A program made the position numbers and the translations under genes. From positions 682,001 through 746,000 of the forward strand of contig NZ_JAGKSR010000001.1 of assembly GCF_017939615.1 (NCBI RefSeq): 64,000 nt of DNA, read 5' to 3'. How positions within the stretch are numbered: position 1 is the stretch's first letter; every line of letters starts with the position of its first letter. Positions 33,163 through 41,660 of this stretch are shown here, piece by piece. Under the pieces are notes generated by a model. It saw only the letters and a list, made by a program, of their open reading frames with translations. It had not been told where the DNA came from and did no database searches. The DNA comes from Microbacterium sp. BLY (GTDB lineage: Bacteria; Actinomycetota; Actinomycetes; Actinomycetales; Microbacteriaceae).

Positions 33163-35175
33163 TCAGCGGCGCTCGCGCTCGGCAATGCGCTGATCGCGAG
33201 CGGCGAGGTCGGCGAGCCGGGCGTTGTACTCCTCCAGCTCGGCGTCCCCCGTGCGGTCGGCATGCCGGTCGCGGCGGCGCTGGAGCTTGGTGTCGCTCCG
33301 GCTCCACTGGATGGCGACCGTGATCGCGAGGATGAGCGTGGGGATCTCGCCGATCGACCACGCGATGCCACCGCCCACGTACTGGTCGGTCATCGGGTCG
33401 GCGCCCCAGTCGCGGCCCATCGCCCCGAACCAGTCCGCGACCATCAGGCCCTCCTGCATCATGATCGCCATGCCGAAGAACGCGTGCATGGCCATCACGG
33501 CGATGAGGGTGATGAGCCGACCGGGGTAGGGCAGGCGATACGGCACCGGATCGGCGCCGATCAGGCTCATCACGAACAGGTAGCCGGAGATCAGGAAGTG
33601 GATGACCATCCACTCGTGCCCGAGGTGCTCGTACATCGACCAGCGCACCAGATCGGTGAAGTAGAAGGCCCAGAGCGAGAGGATGAAGATCGCCGCCGCG
33701 ACGATGGGGTGCGTCACGACCCGCGCGAAGGGCGAGTGCACGGCCCACATGATCCACTCGCGCCCGCCGCGGGTGCCGTCGTCGCGCTTGTGGATCGCGC
33801 GCAGCGCGAGGGTGATCGGGGCGCCGGTGACGAGGAGCAGCGGGATCGCCATCGAGAGCATCATGTGCCCCAGCATGTGCACGCTGAACAGGTACTCCTG
33901 GTACGCGTTGATGGGACCGCCGGTCACCCACACCAGCAGGAGAAGCCCGAGCACCCAGAAGATCGTGCGGTGCAGCGGCCAGCGGTCGCCGCGCCGCCGG
34001 AGCCGGCGCACGCCCGCGAGGTAGAAGAACAGCCCGAAGCCGGCCGCCACCAGCCACAGCACGTCGATGTCCCACGCCGTGAACCAGCGCTCCAGCGTGA
34101 GCTCGGGCGGCAGCAGCGACCCGGTGAGGATCTGCGCCGGGGTCTGGGCGAACGCCGCGACCTCGCCGGTGGGCGGGGGCGTGCGGGCGAGGGCGGCCGC
34201 GGCACCGGATGCGAGGCCCATGAGCGCCACCTCCCCGAGCACCAGGGCCCAGAACCACCGGGACGCCCGCTCTCCGCGGAGCCGCGGGATCAGGCGGGCG
34301 CGGTACCACGCGCCGAGCAGACCCATGCCGAGCAGCAGGACGGCCTTGACGACGACGATGAGGCCATACGGGGTGGTCCAGACCGCCTCCCAGCTGCCGA
34401 CGGCCACGATCGACCGGGTGAAGCCGGAGAGCGCGACGACCGCGAAAGCCGCGATCGCCACGGACGAGTAGCGTCCGACGAGGGTGGGCAGGTCGAGCCC
34501 CTGCTGCCCGCGGAGGAGCACCAGGAGCAGCAGACCTCCGAGCCAGACCGCGGCGCCGATCGTGTGCAGGAGGATCGAGTTGACCGCCATGTTGTGACCG
34601 TCGAGGTCGCCCGCGTGGCCCTGCGTCGCGAGCGGCAGGAACGACACCGCGGCCAGCAGCGCGGTTATCAGGGTCGGCGTCCACGTGCGCCACGCGAACG
34701 CGAGGACGGTGATGATCGCGCCGAGGACGGTCGTGATGAGCCAGGACTGCCCCAGCGGGAGCTCGAGCAGGAAGCGCCCGAGTTGCGAGCCGAACTCGCG
34801 CTCGATGCTGAGCTGCGGGTTGAACGCCGCCATGAACGAGAAGAACCCGGCGAGCCCGGCGGAGACGGTGAAGGCCGCGGCGCCGATCGAGGCGACGTTC
34901 AGCGCCGTGTCGAAGGTGCGCTCCCCCGCTCGCAGCCCGAACAGGGCCAGCACGAGGGATCCGAGCATGACCGCACCGGCGATGTTCATCACGAGCTTCG
35001 CCAGCGGGGTGCCCCACAGCACCACGGGACCGGGATCCTGCAGGAGGGGCGGATTCGCTCCGCCGCCGACCAGGAGCGCCCAGACGAGGGCGGCGCCGGC
35101 GGCGACGAGGAGGATCACGATGCCGGCGAGACGATACGCCGACGTCGAACGCGGCGTCTCGGTGCGGGAACTCAC
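33163..35175 (-). CDS. CopD-CtaG fusion: copper-resistance and cytochrome oxidase assembly protein
   Basis: The 670-residue polytopic protein joins an N-terminal CopD-like domain to a C-terminal caa3-CtaG domain. The CopD-like domain (about residues 50-320) includes GHNMAVNSILLHTIGAAVWLGG. The CtaG domain (about 370-620) includes FSVHMLGHMMLSMAIPLLL and HFLISGYLF, rich in conserved His and Met for copper. Such fusions are common in actinobacteria and are thought to move copper to the Cu sites of cytochrome c oxidase. TAGGCT (35182-35187) lies 6 nt before the GTG start. A charged coiled C-terminal tail follows the last helix. Confidence 0.9.
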   Translation of the reverse strand: MSSRTETPRSTSAYRLAGIVILLVAAGAALVWALLVGGGANPPLLQDPGPVVLWGTPLAKLVMNIAGAVMLGSLVLALFGLRAGERTFDTALNVASIGAAAFTVSAGLAGFFSFMAAFNPQLSIEREFGSQLGRFLLELPLGQSWLITTVLGAIITVLAFAWRTWTPTLITALLAAVSFLPLATQGHAGDLDGHNMAVNSILLHTIGAAVWLGGLLLLVLLRGQQGLDLPTLVGRYSSVAIAAFAVVALSGFTRSIVAVGSWEAVWTTPYGLIVVVKAVLLLGMGLLGAWYRARLIPRLRGERASRWFWALVLGEVALMGLASGAAAALARTPPPTGEVAAFAQTPAQILTGSLLPPELTLERWFTAWDIDVLWLVAAGFGLFFYLAGVRRLRRRGDRWPLHRTIFWVLGLLLLVWVTGGPINAYQEYLFSVHMLGHMMLSMAIPLLLVTGAPITLALRAIHKRDDGTRGGREWIMWAVHSPFARVVTHPIVAAAIFILSLWAFYFTDLVRWSMYEHLGHEWMVIHFLISGYLFVMSLIGADPVPYRLPYPGRLITLIAVMAMHAFFGMAIMMQEGLMVADWFGAMGRDWGADPMTDQYVGGGIAWSIGEIPTLILAITVAIQWSRSDTKLQRRRDRHADRTGDAELEEYNARLADLAARDQRIAERERR

Positions 35176-35181
35176 CCCTCC

Positions 35182-35187
35182 AGCCTA
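35182..35187 (-). promoter_or_regulatory. -10 box of the copD-ctaG gene, leaderless
   Basis: TAGGCT on the minus strand, 6 nt before GTG 35175. Confidence 0.55.
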
Positions 35188-35211
35188 GGCGCGCGCGGCA
35201 GGGAGAACGCA

Positions 35212-35245
35212 CGAAGGCCGCCCCCCGTGCGGGGAGCGGCCTTCG
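35212..35245 (-). terminator. Terminator of the HU gene
   Basis: CGAAGGCCGC and GCGGCCTTCG form a 10-bp perfect stem around a 14-nt GC-rich loop, just after the HU stop. There is only a weak T stretch. Confidence 0.7.
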
Positions 35246-35258
35246 AAAGGGTGCGGTC

Positions 35259-35546
35259 TTACTTGACGGCAGCCTTGAGCTTGGAACCGGCGGTCACCTT
35301 GACGCGCTTGCCGGCCGGGATCTTGATCTCGGCGCCGGTCTGCGGGTTGCGGCCCGTGCGGGCGGCCGTGTCGACCTGCTCGAACGAGATCCAGCCCGGG
35401 ATGGAGACCTTGCTGCCCTTGGCGACGGCGTCAGAGACCGTGGCGAACAGCGAGTCGAGGACACCGGAGACGGTGGCCTGGCTCTGGCCGGTGGCGGAAG
35501 CGATGCTCGCGACGAGCTCGGTCTTGGTGATGGACTTGTCAGCCAT
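35259..35546 (-). CDS. hup: HU-family DNA-binding protein
   Basis: The 95-residue protein is a complete HU/IHF-like histone-like protein: N-terminal helices (KTELVASIASATGQS), GSKVSIPGWISFEQVDTAARTG and the arm tip RNPQTGAEIKIPAGKR. It bends and compacts DNA as a dimer. The start is ATG 35546, with GGAGG 5 nt upstream. A longer frame upstream is not supported. It lacks the long basic tail of mycobacterial HupB, as is normal in Microbacteriaceae paralogues. Confidence 0.95.
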   Translation of the reverse strand: MADKSITKTELVASIASATGQSQATVSGVLDSLFATVSDAVAKGSKVSIPGWISFEQVDTAARTGRNPQTGAEIKIPAGKRVKVTAGSKLKAAVK

Positions 35547-35631
35547 GTCATCCTCCAGCGACGACGGACCGTCGCATCGTGTGTGTGGGTCCGAGGAGCG
35601 GGTGCTCCCCGTTGGTCGTATGACCGCCTCG

Positions 35632-35637
35632 AATGTA
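35632..35637 (-). promoter_or_regulatory. Candidate -10 box of hup
   Basis: TACATT on the minus strand, about 86 nt before the hup start. The leader contains a GGAGC-N4-GCTCC hairpin (around 35594-35607). The -35 is weak. Confidence 0.35.
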
Positions 35638-35826
35638 CCAACGGCCACCCGGATTTCCGCGTCATTTCGCGGGTTTCGACCGATTTGACGGCGTGTCGCG
35701 CCACATTGGCCACTCGTGTCACAGGATTTCGGGTGCGCGTTCGCGCCGTCAGGCGCTCGCGCGACATCAGGCACCCCCTGGCATACGCGCCTGATCCGGC
35801 GTGATCGCCTGCCTTCCCGGACATGC

Positions 35827-35862
35827 AGAAGGGGCGAGGATCCGAAGATCCTCGCCCCTTCT
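35827..35862 (-). terminator. Terminator of the rpmB-rpmG-rpsN operon
   Basis: AGAAGGGGCGAGGATC and GATCCTCGCCCCTTCT form a perfect 16-bp stem with a 4-nt loop, directly after rpsN. Confidence 0.9.
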
Positions 35863-35872
35863 CGCTCGGTGC

Positions 35873-36178
35873 TTACCAGCTCGACTTGGTCACGCCGGGC
35901 AGCTCGCCACGGTGCGCCATGTCACGGAAGCGGACACGCGAGATGCCGAACTTCGTGAGGACGCCACGGGGGCGGCCGTCGATGACGTCGCGCGAACGCA
36001 CGCGCGCCGGCGACGCGTTGCGCGGCAGCTTCTGCAGGCCGACGCGGGCGGCCTCGCGGGCCTCGTCGGTGGCGTTCGGGTCGACCAGGGTCTTCTTCAG
36101 CTCGGCACGACGCTCGGCGTAGCGCTCGACGATGACCTTGCGCTGCTCGTTGCGCGCGATCTTGCTCTTCTTAGCCAT
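35873..36178 (-). CDS. rpsN: Ribosomal protein S14, long zinc-free form
   Basis: The 101-residue S14 starts [14 protein letters not shown] and ends [16 protein letters not shown]. It has no CxxC pairs, so it is the zinc-independent (C-) version rather than the 61-residue zinc form. It is the last gene of rpmB-rpmG-rpsN. In actinobacteria this C- set can replace zinc-containing paralogues when zinc is low, but here I see no Zur box at the operon promoter. The start is 3 bp after the rpmG stop. Confidence 0.97.
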   Translation of the reverse strand: MAKKSKIARNEQRKVIVERYAERRAELKKTLVDPNATDEAREAARVGLQKLPRNASPARVRSRDVIDGRPRGVLTKFGISRVRFRDMAHRGELPGVTKSSW

Positions 36179-36181
36179 GGA

Positions 36182-36352
36182 TCAACGCTCCTCTCGGAAT
36201 TCGACGTGCTGACGGATGACCGGGTCGTACTTCTTGAGCACGAGGCGGTCGGGGGTGTTGCGGCGGTTCTTCTTGGTCACGTACGTGTAACCCGTACCCG
36301 CCGTCGAACGCAGCTTGATGATCGGACGGACGTCCTGAGCCTTCTTGGCCAT
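36182..36352 (-). CDS. rpmG: Ribosomal protein L33, zinc-free form
   Basis: The 56-residue protein begins [19 protein letters not shown], continues [18 protein letters not shown] and ends [10 protein letters not shown]. These features are typical of L33. It has no cysteines, so it is the C- form. Its ATG shares one base with the rpmB stop (TAATG), giving translational coupling, and rpsN follows after 3 bp. Confidence 0.97.
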   Translation of the reverse strand: MAKKAQDVRPIIKLRSTAGTGYTYVTKKNRRNTPDRLVLKKYDPVIRQHVEFREER

Positions 36353-36588
36353 TAGAGCTTCACACCCTTCGCCTGGAGGTCCTTGACGACGTTCTCGATG
36401 CCGCGCACGTCGATCACCTTGATGCCCTTGGCGGACACGTTGAGCGTGATCTTACGACCGAGCGAGGGCACGAAATAGGTCTTCTTCTGCACGTTCGGGT
36501 CGAAGCGACGCTTCGTCCGGCGGTGCGAGTGCGAGACGTTGTGACCGAAGCCGGGAACAGCTCCGGTCACCTGGCACACTGCTGCCAT
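36352..36588 (-). CDS. rpmB: Ribosomal protein L28
   Basis: The 78-residue L28 has [20 protein letters not shown], the [14 protein letters not shown] motif and a [13 protein letters not shown]-terminal part. It has a single Cys only and lacks the CxxC zinc pairs. ATG 36588 is chosen with AAGGAG 8 nt upstream. It heads the operon with rpmG and rpsN. Confidence 0.96.
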   Translation of the reverse strand: MAAVCQVTGAVPGFGHNVSHSHRRTKRRFDPNVQKKTYFVPSLGRKITLNVSAKGIKVIDVRGIENVVKDLQAKGVKL

Positions 36589-36669
36589 GATGATGACTCC
36601 TTCATTACCGTGAGACCGGACGGCCTCACCCAAGATCCCTTGTCTGCACACGACCACGACCCGCCGCCC

Positions 36670-36687
36670 ATCGACAAGCTCAGGGAC
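36670..36687. repeat. Single copy of the dispersed 24-bp-type repeat in the rpmB leader
   Basis: ATCGACAAGCTCAGGGAC is the complement of the motif repeated three times in the helicase gene, with about two base differences. It lies in the untranslated leader of rpmB. Confidence 0.75.
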
Positions 36688-36742
36688 CGATTGGAGGGGA
36701 AGCATGCGAACTGCGCACAGGAGCGTGCGCAGACAAAGAGTC

Positions 36743-36748
36743 AGTCTA
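36743..36748 (-). promoter_or_regulatory. Candidate -10 box of the rpmB operon
   Basis: TAGACT on the minus strand. If used, the rpmB leader would be about 148 nt and contain the dispersed repeat. The stretch 36589-36792 holds no gene that I can support. Confidence 0.45.
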
Positions 36749-36768
36749 GCACGGCCTCGGTCCGCCCT

Positions 36769-36825
36769 TCGAATCGCGCACCCGGCTCCCTCTCAGCCCG
36801 AGACGCCGCCATTCGCGCGACTCGA
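36769..36825. repeat. 57-bp hairpin element, copy 1
   Basis: TCGAATCGCGC (36769-36779), a 35-nt loop and GCGCGACTCGA (36815-36825). The element supplies the last codons and stop of the DNA glycosylase gene. A second copy with the same arm and the same loop length lies at 41661-41717 in the opposite orientation. Confidence 0.7.
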
Positions 36826-37515
36826 AGCGTCGGCAGCACCCCGCCCCCACCGGAAGGCGGACACCGTGGGGTCCCCGGGGATCCAGAAGCGCCAGGGGAA
36901 CGCGTCCGTGCCGGCGACGCCCGCCACACCGACCCGTGGGCCCTGCGCCACGTCGACCACGGGCGGGCCGAGCCACAGCTGGGCGCGGGCGTCGTGCTGC
37001 TCCTCCCCCGTGATCGCGTCGAGACCGTCGTGCAGCGGATGCCGCAGCCCCGCGGCCTGCCCCAGCCGCCCCGGGCCACGCGCGAGGTCGCGGAGCGCCG
37101 TACGACCCAACGGCAGGACAGCGCGCCGTCTCCGCGCCGCCGCCTCCACCCCCGACACCACCTCTCCGGCCCGCAGCAGGACGCCGTCGCCCTGTCCTTC
37201 CGGGCCGCAGGCCACGTTGACGCAGGAATGGATGCCGTGACTCAGGTACACGTACAGATGCCCGGGCTCGCCCCACATGGTCGCGTTCCGCGCCGTCCGG
37301 CCCATGCGCGCGTGCGACCCCGGGTCCGCGACGGTTCCCGTGCCCTGGCCGTGATACGCCTCCACCTCGGTGATCCGCACGCGGACCTCGACCGGGACGC
37401 CGTCCTCGAGGACCACCGTCCGCAGCTCGGCACCCAACAAAGTGGGCGCGACCTCCACGGCCGAGCGCTGCACGTCGTCGCGGGTCGCGCGCCGCAGGGC
37501 GCCCGGATCCGTCAT
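36793..37515 (-). CDS. 3-methyladenine DNA glycosylase, AAG/MPG type
   Basis: The 240-residue protein has the Aag fold marks LLGAELRT, ITEVEAYHGQGTGTVADPGSHA with the catalytic Glu, NATMWGEPGHLYVYLSHGIHSCVNV and LARGPGRLGQA. It excises alkylated purines in base-excision repair. Its last ten or so residues are encoded by a 57-bp repeat element, so the C terminus may have been extended. The start is 1 bp beyond the stop of the upstream coiled-coil gene, so it is coupled to it. Confidence 0.93.
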   Translation of the reverse strand: MTDPGALRRATRDDVQRSAVEVAPTLLGAELRTVVLEDGVPVEVRVRITEVEAYHGQGTGTVADPGSHARMGRTARNATMWGEPGHLYVYLSHGIHSCVNVACGPEGQGDGVLLRAGEVVSGVEAAARRRRAVLPLGRTALRDLARGPGRLGQAAGLRHPLHDGLDAITGEEQHDARAQLWLGPPVVDVAQGPRVGVAGVAGTDAFPWRFWIPGDPTVSAFRWGRGAADASSRANGGVSG

Positions 37516-37516
37516 G

Positions 37517-39364
37517 TCAGAACCGCGGTGCCGTCTGGCACCAGGACGCGTCGAACCCGGTCAGCGCCACGATCTCGTCGCCGGTGCGCATGTCGATCAG
37601 GTGCGTCTCCAGCTTCTCCGGCAGCGGCAGCAGCATGCCGTCGTAGGGGTTGTCGGCCATGTCCGGGGCGATCACGACGGCGGCGTACTGTCCGCTCGGC
37701 GAGGCGCACGCCTGGAGGATCGAGTCGGACGAGCTCACCTCCACGAGCGGCGTGGCCTTCCCGGAATCGTCGACGCGGATGACGGCCTGCCCCACCGGGA
37801 GGCCGCCCTCGTCACGCGCGACGACATGGCGGAGGGTCCCCCCGGGGAACGGGGTGATGGAGGTGGCGGCACCGTAGTCGGGCTCGGACGCGGCGAGCGG
37901 CTGCTCCGACCCGTCGGCGAGGTCGAGCTCCACCACCGACCCGTCGAGCCGCTCCACGATCGCGGTGTAGGTGCCGCGGGAGATGCCCTGGATGGTGGTC
38001 GCCAGACCGAGGGACTGCACGCCGGTGTCGGTGGACTGATCGACGAGCGAGAGCGCGCCGTCGAAGTCGATGAAGAGGACGGCCGCGCTGTCGGGCACGA
38101 ACTGCCACACGAAGACGCTCGCCTCCTTGTCGCCGACCTCGATGATGCGGGGCTTGCTGTCGCCGCTCAGCGACTGGGTGACGAGCACGCTCGCGCGGCC
38201 CTCGGTGTCGCTGAGCTCGCGGTCGGAGTAGCTGTAGCCGACGAGGTTGCCGCGCTCGGACACCTGGATCGCCCCCACGTAGCCCTCGCCGGGGAGTTCG
38301 AGCTCGCGCTCGTCGGTGCCGTCGCGGTCCATCACCAGCAGTCGCGACCCGTCGTCCTCCTCCACCGAGGCCACGAGCTGCGAGGACGTGGCACGGAAGT
38401 CGTTGATGCGGGGGTGGGAGAACACCGGCTGCGCGTTCTCCCCGCTCAGATCGGTGCGGAAGATGATGTCGTCGCCGTCCGGGTCGCGCCGCAGGAGGAA
38501 GATGGACGACGCCGGAGTGCGGAACGAGGTGGTCAGGTCGGCGGCGGGGCCACCCCCCGCGCCGGTCACCCCGTCGACGGTGATCGTGTACTTCGTGTCG
38601 TCGTCGAGCGGCACGGTGAAGCGCACGCCGACACCTCGCCCGGCGGCGTCGACTGTGAACGGCACCGAGGGCTCGACCGTGACCTGCTCCGGGTCGATCG
38701 CCGACAGCGGCTGATTCGTCGTGAGGATCACGCGGCTGCCGGACGACTCGATGGCCTGCTCCGCGTCGACCTGCACGTCGGTGATCCGGGGCCCCTGCAG
38801 GAGGCTGACGATTCCGAGGCCCGTGCCGACGAGCACGAGTACGCCGATGACGGCACCGATCGTGACGAGGAAGCGGCGGCGCGACCACGGGGCGGGCCGC
38901 GTCGCCTCGTCGTCGGCGGGAACGTCGGTGGTGGGCGTCCAGCCGGGCTCCGACGCGCCTCCCCCGTCGCTGTCCGTCGAGGGAGGAGAGGCCGGCCCTG
39001 CCGGGGCGAACACCGGCTCGGGGGCCTGGGGGATCGCGGGAATCCGCGCGGCCGACTTGGCCGCCTCCCGCTCGGCGGCTTCACGTTCGGCGGCCTCGCG
39101 CTCGGCAGCCTCACGTTCCGCGGCCTCACGTTCCGCGGCGGCCTCGCGATCGACCGCGGCCTGCTCGGCGGCGACCTCGGCGGCCATCCGTTCCACAGCC
39201 GCACGCTCCGCGGCGACCTGCTCCGCCTCCGCCTGCTCGGCTGCCGCGCGCTCTGCCGCGGTCTGCTCCTCGGCCGCGCGCTCCTCGGCCTCCCGGGCGG
39301 CGCGCAGCTCGGCGCGGGTCCGCGGGACGGCGGGCGGCTCGGGCCGCTCGTCGTCAGTACTCAT
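37517..39364 (-). CDS. Membrane protein with N-terminal coiled coil and extracytoplasmic propeller-like domain
   Basis: The 615-residue protein starts with a charged Ala/Glu-rich helix containing five near-identical EREAA pentapeptides (about residues 75-100). After a Pro-rich linker come one membrane helix (about 165-187) and an exported part. The exported part begins with an Ig/Big-like domain (about 190-285), followed by repeats of WD40/TolB-like strands (LRRDPDGDDIIFRTD, LLVMDRDGTDERELELPG). No function is known to me. ATG 39364 with AAGGAT upstream is preferred over an upstream in-frame Met. It overlaps the TIGR03943 stop by 11 bp. Confidence 0.75.
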   Translation of the reverse strand: MSTDDERPEPPAVPRTRAELRAAREAEERAAEEQTAAERAAAEQAEAEQVAAERAAVERMAAEVAAEQAAVDREAAAEREAAEREAAEREAAEREAAEREAAKSAARIPAIPQAPEPVFAPAGPASPPSTDSDGGGASEPGWTPTTDVPADDEATRPAPWSRRRFLVTIGAVIGVLVLVGTGLGIVSLLQGPRITDVQVDAEQAIESSGSRVILTTNQPLSAIDPEQVTVEPSVPFTVDAAGRGVGVRFTVPLDDDTKYTITVDGVTGAGGGPAADLTTSFRTPASSIFLLRRDPDGDDIIFRTDLSGENAQPVFSHPRINDFRATSSQLVASVEEDDGSRLLVMDRDGTDERELELPGEGYVGAIQVSERGNLVGYSYSDRELSDTEGRASVLVTQSLSGDSKPRIIEVGDKEASVFVWQFVPDSAAVLFIDFDGALSLVDQSTDTGVQSLGLATTIQGISRGTYTAIVERLDGSVVELDLADGSEQPLAASEPDYGAATSITPFPGGTLRHVVARDEGGLPVGQAVIRVDDSGKATPLVEVSSSDSILQACASPSGQYAAVVIAPDMADNPYDGMLLPLPEKLETHLIDMRTGDEIVALTGFDASWCQTAPRF

Positions 39365-40160
39365 ACGGATCCTTCGGCTCGTCGATCGCGACGACATCCG
39401 TCGGCTCGATGTGCAGGGAGCCGTCGTCGTCCGCCCGGACCTTCCCCGTGACCTCGACCCACTGACCGGTCTTATAGGCGTCCTCGTCGACGCTCACCGG
39501 CAGGGCCGCCGTCTGCGCGTCGATGACGCAGTGCGTGATGACGAGGCGGGTGAGGTTGACGCCGTCCCCGTCGCCGGGGGTGACGAAGCCGGTGAGGGTG
39601 ACGTCCGCGCCGTCGTAGGCGGTGGTGTTGGTCGCGGCGGCGAACACGCTCGCCCAGTCGCCCACACCGAAGGTCGAGGTGTCGGCGACGCCGAGGGCGA
39701 CGGTGTCGGCCCCGGCGAACAGGGCGGTGTCCTCCCCGGCCCGGGACATCGCGAGCTCCACCGAGAGCGAGGCGGGCGGCAGCACGAGCGCCGCGGCGAC
39801 GACCCCGGTGGCCACGACGCCGCCGGCGAGCGCGCCGACCCCCGCGAGGGTGCGTCGCGACGGGCGCGCGGACTCCCCGTCGCCGACGGCCGGCTCCTCG
39901 TCTGCGCCCCGGGAGGCCGCGGGACCGTGATCGTGCCCGTGGTCCTCCTCGGCACCCAGCGGCAGGGCGCACGACCAGATCGCCCCGGCGAGCGTCACGA
40001 CGGCGGCGGCACACGCGAACCACACCGACTCCGGGCTGATGTAGAGCGTCAGGCGGTCGGTCACCGCGAGGCCGAGGGTGACGACCGCGACGATGGCGGC
40101 GAGGCCGACCCCCAGCCAGCGGGTGGCGAGGGCGCGGGAGCGGGCGGAGAGCTCAGGCAA
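39354..40160 (-). CDS. TIGR03943-family protein (YcgQ-like)
   Basis: The 268-residue protein has two N-terminal membrane helices, a His/Asp-rich loop (EEDHGHDHG, about residues 71-79), another helix, and a C-terminal OB-like domain with ITHCVIDAQTAALPV. This is the TIGR03943 partner of DUF318 permeases. The His-rich loop suggests metal contact. It overlaps the permease gene by 8 bp and is followed by the coiled-coil gene. With zur next door, a role in zinc handling is likely but inferred. Confidence 0.88.
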   Translation of the reverse strand: MPELSARSRALATRWLGVGLAAIVAVVTLGLAVTDRLTLYISPESVWFACAAAVVTLAGAIWSCALPLGAEEDHGHDHGPAASRGADEEPAVGDGESARPSRRTLAGVGALAGGVVATGVVAAALVLPPASLSVELAMSRAGEDTALFAGADTVALGVADTSTFGVGDWASVFAAATNTTAYDGADVTLTGFVTPGDGDGVNLTRLVITHCVIDAQTAALPVSVDEDAYKTGQWVEVTGKVRADDDGSLHIEPTDVVAIDEPKDPYEY

Positions 40161-41193
40161 GGACGTTCACCCCGATCCCGATCGCGAACGCCGCGGCCAG
40201 CACGACCCCGGTGATACCGACGAGCGTGCGGGTGGTGAACGTCGTCCGCATGAGGGCCAGCATCTTGATGTCGACGAGCGGCCCCACCAGGAGGAACGCC
40301 ACGAGGGCACCCGACGAGAACGTGGACGCGAACGAGAGCGCGAAGAACGCGTCGACGTTGGAGCAGATGGCCACGACGATCGCGAGCAGCATCATCGCGA
40401 CGATGGACAGCACGGGGTTGGCGCCGATCGTGAGCAGCACGTCACGCGGGATGAGCACCTGCACGGCTCCCGCGAGCGCCGAGCCGATCACCAGCGCCGG
40501 CATCACGGCCCGCAGCTCGACCAGGAACTGGGTCAGGCTCCGGCGCACCGGGGTGCCGGGTTCGTGCGTGACGCGCTCGCACGTGTCGACGAAGCGCTGC
40601 GTCAGCAGGGAGTCCGGCGCCGGGTGGCGGCTGTAGATCCAGCCGATCAGGTTCGCGATGAGGTAGCCGCCCACGAGGCGTGCGACGAGGATCCCGCCGT
40701 CCCAGCCGAACGCGGCATGGGTGGTGAGGATCACGATCGGGTTGACGATCGGCGCGGCGATGAGGAAGGTGAGCGCCTCCGCCGGGGCGAGGCCGCGCAT
40801 CATGAGACCGCGGGCGAACGGCACGTTGCCGCACTCGCAGACCGGGATGAGCATGCCCAGGAGGGAGAGCACCGCACGGCGTGCCCACGCGCGCCGCGGC
40901 AGCCAGCGATGGATGACGCCGGCGGGCAGCCACACCTGCACGACGATCGACAGCAGCACGCCCAGCACCACGAACGGCAGCGCCTCGATCAGCACGCTGA
41001 GCGCGAGCGTCAGTCCGTCCTGCGCGCGGGTCGGCAGCGAGGCCGGGAAGAGGGTGGGCAGGAACGCATCGATGAGGAACAGCGCCACGACGATCGCTGC
41101 GCCGATGCCGACGGCGATCCCCGTCGAGCGCGGCGAGGGCGCTCGACGGTGCGTGTGGCCCGGACGGGTGGCCGTTCGTGCCGGGGCGGTCAC
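40153..41193 (-). CDS. DUF318-family permease (YcgR/YraQ-like)
   Basis: The 346-residue membrane protein has about eight helices and the family signature LIPVCECGNVPFARGLM, followed by ALTFLIAAPIVNPIVIL and SNVDAFFALSF. Its cysteine pair is the hallmark of these permeases, some of which move metal or metalloid species. The GTG start at 41193 overlaps the zur stop (GTGA) and its end overlaps the TIGR03943 gene, so zur, permease and partner form one coupled unit. Confidence 0.9.
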   Translation of the reverse strand: MTAPARTATRPGHTHRRAPSPRSTGIAVGIGAAIVVALFLIDAFLPTLFPASLPTRAQDGLTLALSVLIEALPFVVLGVLLSIVVQVWLPAGVIHRWLPRRAWARRAVLSLLGMLIPVCECGNVPFARGLMMRGLAPAEALTFLIAAPIVNPIVILTTHAAFGWDGGILVARLVGGYLIANLIGWIYSRHPAPDSLLTQRFVDTCERVTHEPGTPVRRSLTQFLVELRAVMPALVIGSALAGAVQVLIPRDVLLTIGANPVLSIVAMMLLAIVVAICSNVDAFFALSFASTFSSGALVAFLLVGPLVDIKMLALMRTTFTTRTLVGITGVVLAAAFAIGIGVNVLA

Positions 41194-41606
41194 GCTGTCG
41201 CGGCCCTCTCGGCGTCGCGCTTGTTCGCGCAGGGGGTGCAGAGACCGAAGATGTCGACGACGTGCGCCGCCTCGGTGAAGCCGTGCAGCGCCGCCGTCCG
41301 CTGCGCCCACTGCTCCACGTCCTTCGCCTCGATCTCGACGGTGAGGCCGCAGGAGCGGCAGATCAGGTGATGGTGGTGACCCTGGGTCGTGCACGCGCGG
41401 TAGAGCGCCTCGCCTTCGGGGCTCTGCAGCGAGTCGGCGTCGCCGGCGGCCGCGAGGCCGGCGAGCGCGCGGTAGACGGTGGCCAGGCCGATCCCGGTGT
41501 TCTCGTCGCGGAGGGTCGCGTGCAGGCTCTGCGCGCTCACGAAACCGCGCGCGTCGGCGAGTGCTTCGCGCACGCGTTCGCGCTGCCAGGTGTTCCGCTG
41601 AGCCAT
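41190..41606 (-). CDS. zur: Fur-family regulator, probable zinc uptake regulator Zur
   Basis: The 138-residue protein has the Fur winged helix (residues about 8-75, GIGLATVYRALAGLAAAGD), the metal-site run GHHHHLICRSCG and a second CxxC (LCTPC) that forms the structural zinc site. Location next to znuBCA and zinc-related permeases supports Zur over Fur or PerR. TAGAAT (41614-41619) lies 7 nt before the ATG, indicating a leaderless transcript. Confidence 0.92.
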   Translation of the reverse strand: MAQRNTWQRERVREALADARGFVSAQSLHATLRDENTGIGLATVYRALAGLAAAGDADSLQSPEGEALYRACTTQGHHHHLICRSCGLTVEIEAKDVEQWAQRTAALHGFTEAAHVVDIFGLCTPCANKRDAERAATA

Positions 41607-41613
41607 GCGTTCG

Positions 41614-41619
41614 ATTCTA
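41614..41619 (-). promoter_or_regulatory. -10 box of zur, leaderless
   Basis: TAGAAT on the minus strand, 7 nt before ATG 41606. Confidence 0.5.
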
Positions 41620-41660
41620 GGCCGCCGGGATCAGCGAGGGCTGGGAGCCCCCACCCCGCT

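Noticed and set aside
36589..36792. A Zur box in front of rpmB-rpmG-rpsN
   Set aside because: I searched for AATG-N5-CATT-like symmetry and found none. Zinc control of this operon is not supported by sequence here.
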